64,000 nt of DNA from Pseudobacillus lumedeiriae (GTDB lineage: Bacteria; Bacillota; Bacilli; Bacillales; Domibacillaceae), in assembly GCF_044891285.1 (NCBI RefSeq), contig NZ_JAUIYO010000004.1, positions 155,178-219,177 of the forward strand. The letters run 5' to 3'. Under the pieces are notes generated by a model. It had not been told where the DNA came from. It ran no database searches and was given only the letters and a program-made list of their open reading frames with translations. The position numbers and the translations under genes were made by a program. Below are positions 36,558-44,892 of the stretch, piece by piece; the stretch's first letter is position 1, and the number at the start of each line of letters is the position of its first letter.

Positions 36558-37175
36558 TCATCCATATTTTCTATTTCTTTTTTTTGCCTCTTTATAAGCT
36601 TCCGGGGTATCAACATCCAATAAAACCCCTTCATCTTCCACTATAAGATGCTTTCTGCAGGTGAAGCGTTCAATAATAGCCTTAGCCCCTTGATCGCCGC
36701 CTAAGTCATCAAATAAACCTTTGTTCACTTGACCAAAAAAGACGGGATGCCCGGGTACCTCTTTATATACAGGGCGGACAATAAAAGGTTCACCGCATTC
36801 ACTAAACAGTTCCATCCCGCTTTCATAAAGCGTATGTACCGTCTCATCGGAAATAAAAGGAAGATCACCGAGGAAGACCATCACGTTTGAACCTGTTGAT
36901 ATAAAACTCTCTAGTCCACATATCAAGGATGAACTTTTCCCCAAGTGATAATTTTTGTTGATAATCCATTGAAACCGCCGATCTTCAATGTGAATACTTT
37001 CTTGAATAGCAGCTGCTTCGTGCCCGATCACAGCAGCAACTTTAGTGAACGGTCCTTCTAATACCCGATGGATTACATGCTCTAAAATAAAATATTCACC
37101 GAGCGGAAGCAGCTGCTTTGGCTGTCCCATTCTAGAAGAGGTGCCAGCCGCAAGAATCATAGCGTATACGTCCAT
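36558..37175 (-). CDS. MobA-like nucleotidyltransferase (molybdopterin cytidylyltransferase type)
   Basis: 205 aa. N-terminal MILAAGTSSRMGQPKQLLP is the nucleotide-binding loop of MobA/MocA proteins; FLGDLPFISDETV carries the metal-binding Asp and GHPVFFG is the typical substrate loop. It attaches CMP to molybdopterin for xanthine-dehydrogenase-type enzymes (compare PucB). It follows an XdhC gene by 41 bases. The molybdenum hydroxylase itself is not in the window. Confidence 0.85.
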   Translation of the reverse strand: MDVYAMILAAGTSSRMGQPKQLLPLGEYFILEHVIHRVLEGPFTKVAAVIGHEAAAIQESIHIEDRRFQWIINKNYHLGKSSSLICGLESFISTGSNVMVFLGDLPFISDETVHTLYESGMELFSECGEPFIVRPVYKEVPGHPVFFGQVNKGLFDDLGGDQGAKAIIERFTCRKHLIVEDEGVLLDVDTPEAYKEAKKRNRKYG

Positions 37176-37216
37176 GTTTTCTTTCCCTTTCTAGCCCGTA
37201 TTCTATCATCAGTGTG

Positions 37217-38374
37217 TTAAAACTTAGCTGCCTGGTGAATGTGCTCGGAATTTTGCAAAAACCCGCCCGTATGACCATTTTTCACCGCAACTATTTCTGC
37301 TAAAATACTAACAGCAATTTCTTCAGATGTGACTGCACCAATATCGAGTCCGATCGGACTATACATCCGCTTTAACTGATGATTCCTAAAAACGATTCCT
37401 TCCTTTTCAATTGCATTCATCATGCGAATACGACGGGAGAGCGGTCCAAGTACTCCTATGTATGGAGCTTGTGATGGCAATACAAATTTTAATGTTTCCT
37501 GGTCCCGCTCCAAATGATGATTCATCACTACAATATACGTCCGTCTATCAATGTGAAGATTTTTGGCAAACTGATCTGTTTCAGCCAGCACTCTCATCGC
37601 TCCAGGAAACCTTTCTTCACTGTTGTAAGCCAATCTCGGGTCGACAATAATCGCTTTGAAACCTAATGATACTCCATATTTAGCAACGGGAATGGCATCA
37701 TGCCCTGCCCCAAAAATCATCAGCGCGGCCGGTGGAATAGACACATCGATCAATACGCTGACTTCCTCTTTCTGAGCCCCTTTAAACACAATTGTTTCCG
37801 GCTTTGGATTGGACTCGCTTAACTTTCGATCCACCATGTGACAAACTTGCGAGTCTACTACCGAATCACCTAATGTTCCAATAGGATGGCCCTTTTTAGG
37901 AATAAATAGGCGGCCCGCTTGTCTGCTTCCTTTTGTTTGTAAAACAGTTGCCAGCGCCCCTTCTTTCTCTTTCTTTATACACTCAAGCCATGCATCAAAA
38001 GCTCGGTGATGGGACATTTTTATTGTTCCTTTTCTTTGTTGATTACATTGTTCATCGGACACCAATTCAATGTAAACTTCGATCGTCCCAGGACAGCCGA
38101 GACCAAGTCCCCAGACAACATCTTCATCTAGTGCATACATTTTTAAAATTGGAATGCCTGATTCAATCACTTTCTTTGCTGATTCTGCAACATCTGCTTC
38201 TAGGCATCCGCCTGAAATCGTCCCTGTTACCTTTCCGCTCTCATCAACCAGCATCTTTGCTCCTTCTTTACGATAAGCGGAACCAAACACGCGAACAACT
38301 GTCGCCACAGCTGCCCTTCTTCCTGCTTTCTTATTTCTCCAGATCTCTTCCATCACTAAAGTATTTTCCAGCAT
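37217..38374 (-). CDS. XdhC/CoxI family molybdenum cofactor chaperone
   Basis: 385 aa. N-terminal XdhC/CoxI domain (RAAVATVVRVFGSAYRKEGA; ISGGCLEADVAE; GLGLGCPGTIEVYIE) and C-terminal Rossmann domain (LMIFGAGHDAIPVAKYGVSL; SPIGLDIGAVTSEEIAVSI). These proteins bind MoCo, protect it and insert it into xanthine-dehydrogenase-like enzymes (compare PucA). ATG 38374 after GGGGGTG. First gene of the unit; no dehydrogenase subunit is near. Confidence 0.88.
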   Translation of the reverse strand: MLENTLVMEEIWRNKKAGRRAAVATVVRVFGSAYRKEGAKMLVDESGKVTGTISGGCLEADVAESAKKVIESGIPILKMYALDEDVVWGLGLGCPGTIEVYIELVSDEQCNQQRKGTIKMSHHRAFDAWLECIKKEKEGALATVLQTKGSRQAGRLFIPKKGHPIGTLGDSVVDSQVCHMVDRKLSESNPKPETIVFKGAQKEEVSVLIDVSIPPAALMIFGAGHDAIPVAKYGVSLGFKAIIVDPRLAYNSEERFPGAMRVLAETDQFAKNLHIDRRTYIVVMNHHLERDQETLKFVLPSQAPYIGVLGPLSRRIRMMNAIEKEGIVFRNHQLKRMYSPIGLDIGAVTSEEIAVSILAEIVAVKNGHTGGFLQNSEHIHQAAKF

Positions 38375-38537
38375 CTCTTCCACCCCCAAAATAGTCAGCA
38401 GAAACTTATGTTCATTAAAGAACTAGTCTCTTTTTTACTATCTTTATTAAAGATGAAGGCAGTTTAATGCCAATTCTGTATAAACAATCGCTGTCGCAGA
38501 AATCTTCAGGGTCATTTTATTCACTATTTCTACTCAC

Positions 38538-38588
38538 ACAAAAAGGAGAGACCGACTCAAGATTCGAAGTGTCAGTCCCTCCTTTTTA
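38538..38588. terminator. Terminator after the 50-aa gene
   Basis: AAAAGGAGAGACCGAC / GTCAGTCCCTCCTTTT hairpin with T-runs on both strands. Confidence 0.8.
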
Positions 38589-38614
38589 AAACAGCCCTTA
38601 TTTCTTTATCAACT

Positions 38615-38767
38615 TTAGTAGTTACGTTCTGAAGCATAAGATAGGGCGTCCACTAGAGAATAGAAACATAGTTCAACATCATTTGTATCGCCTTTCCCTT
38701 CTCTTACAAGGCAAAAATGCTCATTCATTTTTTTAACTACTACTTGATCATTAATTCTTCTTTCCAT
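38615..38767 (-). CDS. Small hypothetical protein, 50 aa
   Basis: A complete short gene: AAAGGGAG ribosome site 6 bases before ATG 38767, 50 codons, TAA, then a good terminator. The protein starts MERRINDQVVVKKMNEHF and ends LVDALSYASERNY; it is hydrophilic with two Cys and no membrane segment. I do not recognise the family. Start, stop and terminator make it a believable gene. Confidence 0.65.
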   Translation of the reverse strand: MERRINDQVVVKKMNEHFCLVREGKGDTNDVELCFYSLVDALSYASERNY

Positions 38768-38914
38768 ATTTTCCACTCCCTTTAAATATAAAATAGAATT
38801 TGGCTGCGGTCTGAACGTTAACTGCCTACAAAAACATTGATAAACTGAAATTGGTGTAGTATGTTTATTATATCATATTTTCAGATAATTCAAATAATTA
38901 AATCGTATTACTTT

Positions 38915-38966
38915 CAAAAATAGGCGGCTGTCAGGCCGTTGACAAATAGCGTCAACCAGCCTGATC
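38915..38966 (-). terminator. Probable terminator of katA
   Basis: Minus strand ATCAGGC..GTTGAC / GTCAAC.GCCTGAC hairpin, followed after 8 bases by ATTTTTG. Confidence 0.6.
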
Positions 38967-39036
38967 GTCCCCAAAATAAACTTTATCTGCACATTACTCA
39001 CTTATTCAAAGTTTCAATAAGACTTATCTCAAATGC

Positions 39037-40491
39037 TTATACATTCTGTGGCACAGTAAGACCGAGCCCTTTTGCTACACGTGTTCCGTATTCCGGGTCC
39101 GCTTTATAAAAGTGGCGGATCTGACGCAGCTTGATCTCCTCTTTTGCAACTGGTTTCATCGCATTCACAATATTGGCTGCAAGACGTTCGCGCTCCTCCT
39201 CACTCATTAAACGATAAAGGTCGCCTGCTTGCGTGTAATGATCGTCATGATGGTAATTATAGTTTCCTGCCTGCCCCGCTACATTAAATGGCGTGACATT
39301 CGCTGACGGCATTTCCTTTGGTCCGCTAAAGCTATTGGGCTCATAATAAACCGCTTTGCCGCCATTGTTATCAAAGCGCATTTGTCCATCACGCTGATAG
39401 TTATTCACTTCTGCTTTCGGACGATTAATCGGCAGTTGATTATGATTGGCGCCTACGCGGTAACGGTGTGCGTCAGAGTATGCGAACAATCGGCCTTGCA
39501 GCATTTTATCCGGCGATGCTTCAATGCCCGGCACAAAATTTCCTGGAGAAAATGTTGCCTGCTCTACTTCTGCAAAATAGTTTTCAGGGTTGCGGTTCAG
39601 CACCATCCTGCCTACTTCAATGAGCGGATAATCCTTTTGTGACCACACTTTCGTTACATCAAATGGGTCCCAGCGATACGTATCTGCTTCTTCTATCGGC
39701 ATGATTTGAACGTATAGTTTCCAAGCTGGAAAATCTCCATTTTCAATGGCGTTAAACAAATCTTCAGTATGGTAATCCGGATGTTCACCTGCCAACTTTG
39801 CAGCCAAACCTACGTCCATGTTTTTAATGCCCTGCTCTGTTTTAAAGTGGTATTTCACCCAGACACCTTTCCCATTCTCATTTACCCATTTGAATGTATG
39901 GCTGCCAAATCCATGCATATGGCGGAGTGTCGCCGGAATGCCCCGGTCTGACATTAAGATCGTTACTTGATGAAGCGATTCAGGCGATAAGGACCAGAAG
40001 TCCCAAACAGCAGTCGGGTTTTTCAAGTGTGTCTGCGGATCACGCTTCTGCGTATGGATAAAATCAGGAAATTTGATTGCATCGCGGATAAAGAAGACAG
40101 GTGTATTATTACCGACCAAATCATAGTTCCCTTCTTCTGTATAAAACTTCACCGCAAATCCACGCGGATCACGTACCGTATCTGCTGAACCAAGTTCCCC
40201 GGCAACAGTTGAGAAACGAACAAACAACGGCGTACGCTTGCCAACTTTTGATAGAAAGGCCGCTTTCGTATATTTGGCCAGATCATTCGTTACTTCAAAA
40301 TAACCGTGGGCACCTGCTCCTTTTGCGTGAACAACCCGTTCTGGCACACGCTCGCGGTTAAAGTGAGCAAGCTTTTCAAGCAAATGAACATCTTGAATCA
40401 AAGTAGGACCGCGCTGGCCAGCCGTCTGCGAATTTTGATTATCTCCTACAGGAGCACCCCAGCTCGTCGTTAAGCGTTTTTTGTTCGTCAA
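39037..40491 (-). CDS. katA: Haem catalase
   Basis: Decomposes hydrogen peroxide. 484 aa, a small-subunit clade 3 catalase like KatA of B. subtilis. Seen: ERVVHAKGAGAHGYFEVT with the catalytic His (about residue 54), RFSTVAGELGSADTVRDPRG, VGNNTPVFFIRDAIKFPDF with the catalytic Asn, and the proximal haem Tyr in GRLFAYSDAHRYRVG. The start is TTG 40491 with GGGGTGATAG in front: the longer upstream reading frame would translate the promoter. A PerR box 72 bases upstream predicts peroxide induction. Confidence 0.95.
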   Translation of the reverse strand: MTNKKRLTTSWGAPVGDNQNSQTAGQRGPTLIQDVHLLEKLAHFNRERVPERVVHAKGAGAHGYFEVTNDLAKYTKAAFLSKVGKRTPLFVRFSTVAGELGSADTVRDPRGFAVKFYTEEGNYDLVGNNTPVFFIRDAIKFPDFIHTQKRDPQTHLKNPTAVWDFWSLSPESLHQVTILMSDRGIPATLRHMHGFGSHTFKWVNENGKGVWVKYHFKTEQGIKNMDVGLAAKLAGEHPDYHTEDLFNAIENGDFPAWKLYVQIMPIEEADTYRWDPFDVTKVWSQKDYPLIEVGRMVLNRNPENYFAEVEQATFSPGNFVPGIEASPDKMLQGRLFAYSDAHRYRVGANHNQLPINRPKAEVNNYQRDGQMRFDNNGGKAVYYEPNSFSGPKEMPSANVTPFNVAGQAGNYNYHHDDHYTQAGDLYRLMSEEERERLAANIVNAMKPVAKEEIKLRQIRHFYKADPEYGTRVAKGLGLTVPQNV

Positions 40492-40562
40492 AACTATCAC
40501 CCCATCGTTTGTTTTACTAATAACCTCATAATAACATAAATTAAATAAAAGTAAATATTTAT

Positions 40563-40577
40563 TTATAATAATTATAA
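40563..40577. promoter_or_regulatory. PerR box in front of katA
   Basis: TTATAATAATTATAA matches the PerR consensus TTATAATnATTATAA at every position. The rest of the 40492-41014 gap shows no gene or hairpin. Confidence 0.88.
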
Positions 40578-41014
40578 ATAAATATTTACTATTGTTATTT
40601 ACCCTTCCCCTATTTCCATACATCGTTCACTTTTCTTCAGACCGACAATTAAGTAGCATTTAATCAAGCTATATATAGTTAAAGCTGAACAAACAGATTG
40701 AGTTAAAGTAAATGCTTTCTCCGATCCACTTTCACTCAATCGATGAAAACGACTATAACTTGTACGTCACTTTCTCATTTAGTCGATCATTACGATAAAT
40801 AACTGAGAGAGAAGTACCAAGTACTTATACCCCATTCATGCAAATGGGCAATCTATTGCTATAGACAAAAATATTTGACTATTCACACTCCTTCACTTTT
40901 CTATCTCTATAAAACATGACATAATAGATAAAAGTACAAGCATATTGACCATTTTATTTCTTTGAAAGTTTCAATATTCCATATTTGTATATCTGTTAAA
41001 GTGAGGGATTAAAC

Positions 41015-42148
41015 ATGAGTAGTAATCATCAAAACGTGTCCATAAAAGGGCAATCAACAGACTTCCCGCTTTCATTTGAAGAATGGGAGAAAAAAGCATC
41101 CAGCCTGATGCAGGAAGGCGGTTATAGCTATGCCAGATCTAGTGCTGGAAGAGAGGAAACAGCCCGGAGAAATGTAGAAGCTTTTGGAAAATGGGCGATC
41201 GTTCCGCGAATGTTGAGCAACGTATCCGATATGGATTTAAGCGTCACTTTATTTGGCCGTACATATGGACATCCGTTTCTGATCGCTCCTGTCGGTGTAC
41301 AAAAACTGGCCCATCCTGAAGGTGAACTCGCTACAGCTAGAGCCGCAGCCGCAATGAATATTCCTTTCATATTAAGTACAGTAGCCAGCCATTCGATCGA
41401 AGAAGTAGCTGCAGCAGCTCCAGATGGCTCTAAATGGTTTCAGCTATATTGGTCTAGCAATGAAGACATTTCTTTCAGCATGGTAGAAAGAGCAGAAAAA
41501 GCCGGTTATGAGGCCATTGTCGTTACTGTTGATACCATTATGCCTGGATTTCGTGAAGGAGATATTCGCAATCAATTCTCGCCAATTTCTAAAGGCCTCG
41601 GTAAAGCCAATTATATAAATGATCCTGTATTCATGAAGGCCCTTCCAAATCATGACGAGGCATCAATTGTTGCCTCACTTCTAGAAAACATGTATACGCC
41701 GGCTCTTCATTGGAAGCATATTGCCAAACTTAAAGAGAAAACGAAATTGCCCGTTTTACTAAAAGGCATTTTACATCCGGAAGATGCATTAACCGCTTTA
41801 GAATACGGTGTAGACGGCATCATCGTTTCCAATCACGGCGGGCGGCAGCTTGATGGAACAATTGCTACTATCGACGCCCTTCCTGCCATCGCAGAAGCCG
41901 TTCAAAAAAGAATGCCTATTCTGTTAGACAGCGGCATTCGACGCGGTACTGATGCCGTTAAAGCTTTAGCATTAGGCGCTGACTCCGTTCTCATTGGCCG
42001 TCCATTTCTTTATGGCTTAGCATCAAACGGACAGCAAGGTGTAGAAAAAGTGCTTGAACGACTTTTCCAAGAAACAGAACTGACTCTTGCCCTCTCTGGT
42101 ATTCCTGATCTATCACAAATGGGCAGGCTCAAGATGGTAAGAGACTAG
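41015..42148 (+). CDS. FMN-dependent alpha-hydroxy-acid oxidase (lactate oxidase/monooxygenase type)
   Basis: 377 aa TIM-barrel flavoenzyme. The active-site signature SNHGGRQLDG (about residue 272) holds the catalytic His and the substrate Arg; PFLIAPVGVQKLAHPEGE, STVASHSIEEVA and LLDSGIRRGTDAVKALALGA bind FMN. It oxidises L-lactate or another 2-hydroxy acid, with oxygen or a quinone as acceptor. No transmembrane segment. ATG 41015 after TGAGGGATT. Monocistronic with a terminator. In bacilli such proteins are often annotated lactate 2-monooxygenase; the exact substrate is uncertain. Confidence 0.87.
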   Translation: MSSNHQNVSIKGQSTDFPLSFEEWEKKASSLMQEGGYSYARSSAGREETARRNVEAFGKWAIVPRMLSNVSDMDLSVTLFGRTYGHPFLIAPVGVQKLAHPEGELATARAAAAMNIPFILSTVASHSIEEVAAAAPDGSKWFQLYWSSNEDISFSMVERAEKAGYEAIVVTVDTIMPGFREGDIRNQFSPISKGLGKANYINDPVFMKALPNHDEASIVASLLENMYTPALHWKHIAKLKEKTKLPVLLKGILHPEDALTALEYGVDGIIVSNHGGRQLDGTIATIDALPAIAEAVQKRMPILLDSGIRRGTDAVKALALGADSVLIGRPFLYGLASNGQQGVEKVLERLFQETELTLALSGIPDLSQMGRLKMVRD

Positions 42149-42160
42149 TACAAGTGACTG

Positions 42161-42218
42161 AAAAAAGAAGCTATTCTAAAAGTCGGAGAATCATAGACTG
42201 TTAGATAGCTTCTTTTCG
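42161..42218. terminator. Terminator between the hydroxyacid oxidase and GNAT genes
   Basis: AAGAAGCTATCTAA-type stem (AGAAGCTAT / ATAGCTTCT) with A-run and T-run, usable by both converging genes. Confidence 0.8.
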
Positions 42219-42231
42219 TTATTTTTTCTCT

Positions 42232-42903
42232 TTATAGAGGGGCTAATTCGATCTCTTCTTGCTTATCAAGATAAGCGATCATATCATGCCACTCTTGCGG
42301 CTTATTAGACAAAACTTCATAATAAGTTTGGATAAATTGGCTGATAAAGTTTGCTTTTAAGGAATGAAGATTTTCTTCGTAAGGCAAGAAACACAAATCT
42401 AGTTCCTTCACCGCTTCTCCTTCATTTGTCCATGCTGGATGAACATAAGGAAAATCAAGACGTTTGTAGCCAAGATGCGATAATACTTCACGGCGGACAA
42501 ATGGATCCATTACTTTAATGCCGCCAAATGAATGCTCTTGCGCACGGTATGGATCATAAATTTCCGCAAACATGCCTCGTAACTGAAGATCGTTTTCCTT
42601 TGCCAAATTCATTAAATCTTCATGTCTGTTATTAGCTAGGAACGGACCAACACCAAGTCCTTCCTTCATAATAATCGTAAAGTCCGTCATCGCTACTTGC
42701 AGCTCTGTGTTGTAGCGATACTCCGTTACTCCTGCTACTTCATCATTATGTACAGCGACAAACACACGGATCGTTGGGTCTTGCAGCGGTTCCGCCCATA
42801 AATCATATTCGAGCACTTCCTCCGGAGGAAATACTTCCTGCATCAGCTTGTGAAGCTTAGCAAATAGCGGATCGTTAATGCTTTTAATTTGTACATATTC
42901 CAT
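42232..42903 (-). CDS. GNAT family N-acetyltransferase
   Basis: 223 aa. The order of secondary structure, with VFVAVHNDEVAGVTEYRY (beta strands), LGVGPFLANNRHEDLMNLA (pyrophosphate-loop region, degenerate) and LSHLGYKRLDFPYVHP, matches the GNAT fold, and the C-terminal helical tail is longer than usual. The acyl-CoA loop lacks the classic Q/RxxGxG/A, so activity is not certain. ATG 42903 after AAAAGGGGAAG. Single gene. Confidence 0.65.
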   Translation of the reverse strand: MEYVQIKSINDPLFAKLHKLMQEVFPPEEVLEYDLWAEPLQDPTIRVFVAVHNDEVAGVTEYRYNTELQVAMTDFTIIMKEGLGVGPFLANNRHEDLMNLAKENDLQLRGMFAEIYDPYRAQEHSFGGIKVMDPFVRREVLSHLGYKRLDFPYVHPAWTNEGEAVKELDLCFLPYEENLHSLKANFISQFIQTYYEVLSNKPQEWHDMIAYLDKQEEIELAPL

Positions 42904-43130
42904 TTTAAACTTCCCCTTTTCATCAAAAATTTCTTTCTTCCACCTTGTTTTATATCATACCATCGCCCAACCCATTCTTGTATAAAATTTCAGTGGCTTT
43001 TTTTATCTTGAATTCATCAGTTGATACGAAACATTTGTGCTTGTCATACTCCTTTAGATACGATGTGATTAAACGATTACCTGTGTCACTCTTTTTAAAA
43101 GAATAATAAATAATAAGGAGAGATTCTCAT

Positions 43131-43553
43131 ATGTATGAACTAAAAACAAAAGAAACGGATAACAGTGTGATTGAATTTATTGAAAACGTTGAGAACCCTA
43201 AAAAACGTGAAGATGCATATAAACTATTGGATCTTTTCACTGAAACAACAGGTTATGAAGCAAAGATGTGGGGACCAAGTATTATCGGATTCGGCTCATA
43301 TCATTATAAATATAAATCGGGTCATGAAGGAGATGCTCCGTTCGTCGGCTTTTCACCTCGAAAAGCGAAAATAAGCTTGTATTTTGCAACCGGTGACACA
43401 AAGCGGGAGGAATTGCTAAAAGACTTCGGAAAACATACTGCAGGAAAAGCATGCGTATACATTAATAAACTAGCGGATATTGATGTTGATATTTTAAAGG
43501 CATTAATTAACCAATCTGTGACATTTTTAAAAGAAACCTATCCTCGTCATTAA
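43131..43553 (+). CDS. DUF1801 (YdhG-like) protein
   Basis: 140 aa. EAKMWGPSIIGFGSYHYKY and FSPRKAKISLYFATGD followed by GKACVYINKLADIDVDILK are the typical DUF1801 blocks. The fold is that of YdhG/YjhX-like proteins; biochemical function unknown. ATG 43131 after AAGGAGAG. Confidence 0.85.
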   Translation: MYELKTKETDNSVIEFIENVENPKKREDAYKLLDLFTETTGYEAKMWGPSIIGFGSYHYKYKSGHEGDAPFVGFSPRKAKISLYFATGDTKREELLKDFGKHTAGKACVYINKLADIDVDILKALINQSVTFLKETYPRH

Positions 43554-43590
43554 AGGAGTATAAAGAAGGAAGATAGCTGAGAGGCCGTGT

Positions 43591-43636
43591 GGAAAGCTTT
43601 GACGGAAACGATCAGAGCGGTTTCTTTCCCCCTTTT
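43591..43636 (+). terminator. Weak terminator after the DUF1801 gene
   Basis: GGAAAGN..GGAAAC / GGTTTC.TTTCC imperfect stem followed by CCCCTTTTCC. Confidence 0.4.
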
Positions 43637-43691
43637 CCTTTCTTTTTTCAATAAGCAGCAAATTGATATTTGTTAAGGATTATTAATAAGG

Positions 43692-43862
43692 TTACTTATT
43701 TTGTTTTTGTTTCTCCACATAAATCCAACTGTAATAAGTGATCCACAATACAATAGGTAATAGAAATATATAGCTGATTCTATCAGTTGGAAGATAAAAA
43801 ATTAACACAATAAATAGCAAAAGAAATGGTGGCATAAGAATAAAATATTTCCTTTTATGCAT
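43692..43862 (-). CDS. Small membrane protein, 56 aa
   Basis: A complete short gene with GGGGGG ribosome site 7 bases before ATG 43862. The product starts MHKRKYFILMPPFLLLF and has two hydrophobic helices (residues 6-24 and 31-48) separated by LPTDRIS, with a basic KQKQNK tail. Two-helix small membrane proteins of this kind are common in bacilli; function unknown. The region 43863-44315 to its right holds its promoter only, as far as I can see. Confidence 0.65.
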   Translation of the reverse strand: MHKRKYFILMPPFLLLFIVLIFYLPTDRISYIFLLPIVLWITYYSWIYVEKQKQNK

Positions 43863-44315
43863 TATACAGCCCCCCTTATATAGTACATTCTATTTTAGTA
43901 TTATTAACGATTAAAAAGTGAAAAAGTTTCAATTAATTTATCGCTTCATAGATACCCGATAATAAATTGAATCTCGCTCTTCTTCTCTGAATAAAGCCGC
44001 TAACTTCGGGAATGGGGCGTAGAAGGCAAGGACAGCTGATTTAATTGAACTTCTGTTCACAATAAATGAAAAGAAAGTGACATTCCACGATATGTAATGA
44101 CTTCTCAATTCTACTCTTGATAAAACAGCAGAGATAAAGTTTTTTCTTCACTCGTTTTTTCTAGAAATAGCTTCGGCTGTTTGTCATTCAATGCCAGAAT
44201 CATATAATCATTCAACAGAACGAGAGAAAATTATACTGAATATTCTAATTTTTCTATTAAATATAGTGACGAACCCTATCAAAATTTGTTATTGTAGAGA
44301 AAATAGGAGGTGGGA

Positions 44316-44513
44316 GTGTTGGAGGAAAAAACAGGGGTATTTCCAGGAAAGAAATTTGGAAGATGGACCGTTATAGAATTTGCTTATTCAGCTGCAACAG
44401 AGGAAGGACAAGTTCTTCCACATTTGAGAGTGGCTTGCGAGTGCGGAACTAGCAAAATCTTAAGCATCAAAGTATTGCGGTCCGATGATATGCAGAGCTG
44501 TGGATGCAGCTAA
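44316..44513 (+). CDS. Small phage-like protein with CxCG...SCGC zinc-binding motif
   Basis: About 65 aa. The pattern GKKFGRWTVIEFA followed by VACECGTSKILSIKVLRS and MQSCGCS is the N-terminal module found on phage AP2/HNH endonuclease-type proteins (G.rfGrw.Vl...C.CG......L..g...SCGC). Four Cys could bind zinc. The DNA-binding AP2 or HNH part is missing, so this is either a stand-alone module or a truncated mobile gene. GTG 44316 or TTG 44319, both behind AAATAGGAGG. Confidence 0.6.
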   Translation: MLEEKTGVFPGKKFGRWTVIEFAYSAATEEGQVLPHLRVACECGTSKILSIKVLRSDDMQSCGCS

Positions 44514-44566
44514 TAGGGCAGCAAGCGAGAATTCATGATAACCATTCTTAAAGACGATCTTGGGGA

Positions 44567-44598
44567 AAATCCCCCTCACCTTTTAGGTGGGGGGATTT
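44567..44598. repeat. Strong inverted repeat without T-tract
   Basis: AAATCCCCCTCACC / GGTGGGGGGATTT, a 13-bp stem with one bulge and a TTTTA loop. No T-run follows on either strand, so it is not a standard terminator. It could be a remnant of a transposon end. Confidence 0.5.
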
Positions 44599-44794
44599 CT
44601 CGCCCATTAGGTGATCATTCACGAGAGAATTCCCCTGCCTCTTTTCCTGCCAAATTCAAAAATTCTTCTTAATTAACATTCCACCCATTAAATGAATCAT
44701 TTTTAATGATTTATTGTTTCGTCTATTAAATCTTCCTTAATTAAAAAAACACGCTTGATAACAAGCGCGCAAAATAAAGGGGAGAGGTATCATA

Positions 44795-44854
44795 ATGACT
44801 TACAACATCTATTATTTTTACCAATTACAAAGCTATGTATACCTACAAATCTAA
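44795..44854 (+). CDS. Very short ORF with strong ribosome site, 19 aa
   Basis: AAAGGGGAGAGG lies 7 bases before the ATG; the ORF encodes MTYNIYYFYQLQSYVYLQI, rich in Tyr. A GCTTG / CAAGC hairpin lies just upstream. No terminator follows clearly. It may be a small peptide, a leader or chance. Confidence 0.25.
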   Translation: MTYNIYYFYQLQSYVYLQI

Positions 44855-44892
44855 TTTCATCATTACCCCATCCATTACATTTGATGTCTTTC

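Noticed and set aside
38440..38490. Possible -24/-12 promoter upstream of the XdhC gene (TTGGCATTAAACTGCC on the minus strand)
   Set aside because: Spacing between GG and GC is one base short and the -12 element is wrong, so it does not fit sigma-54.
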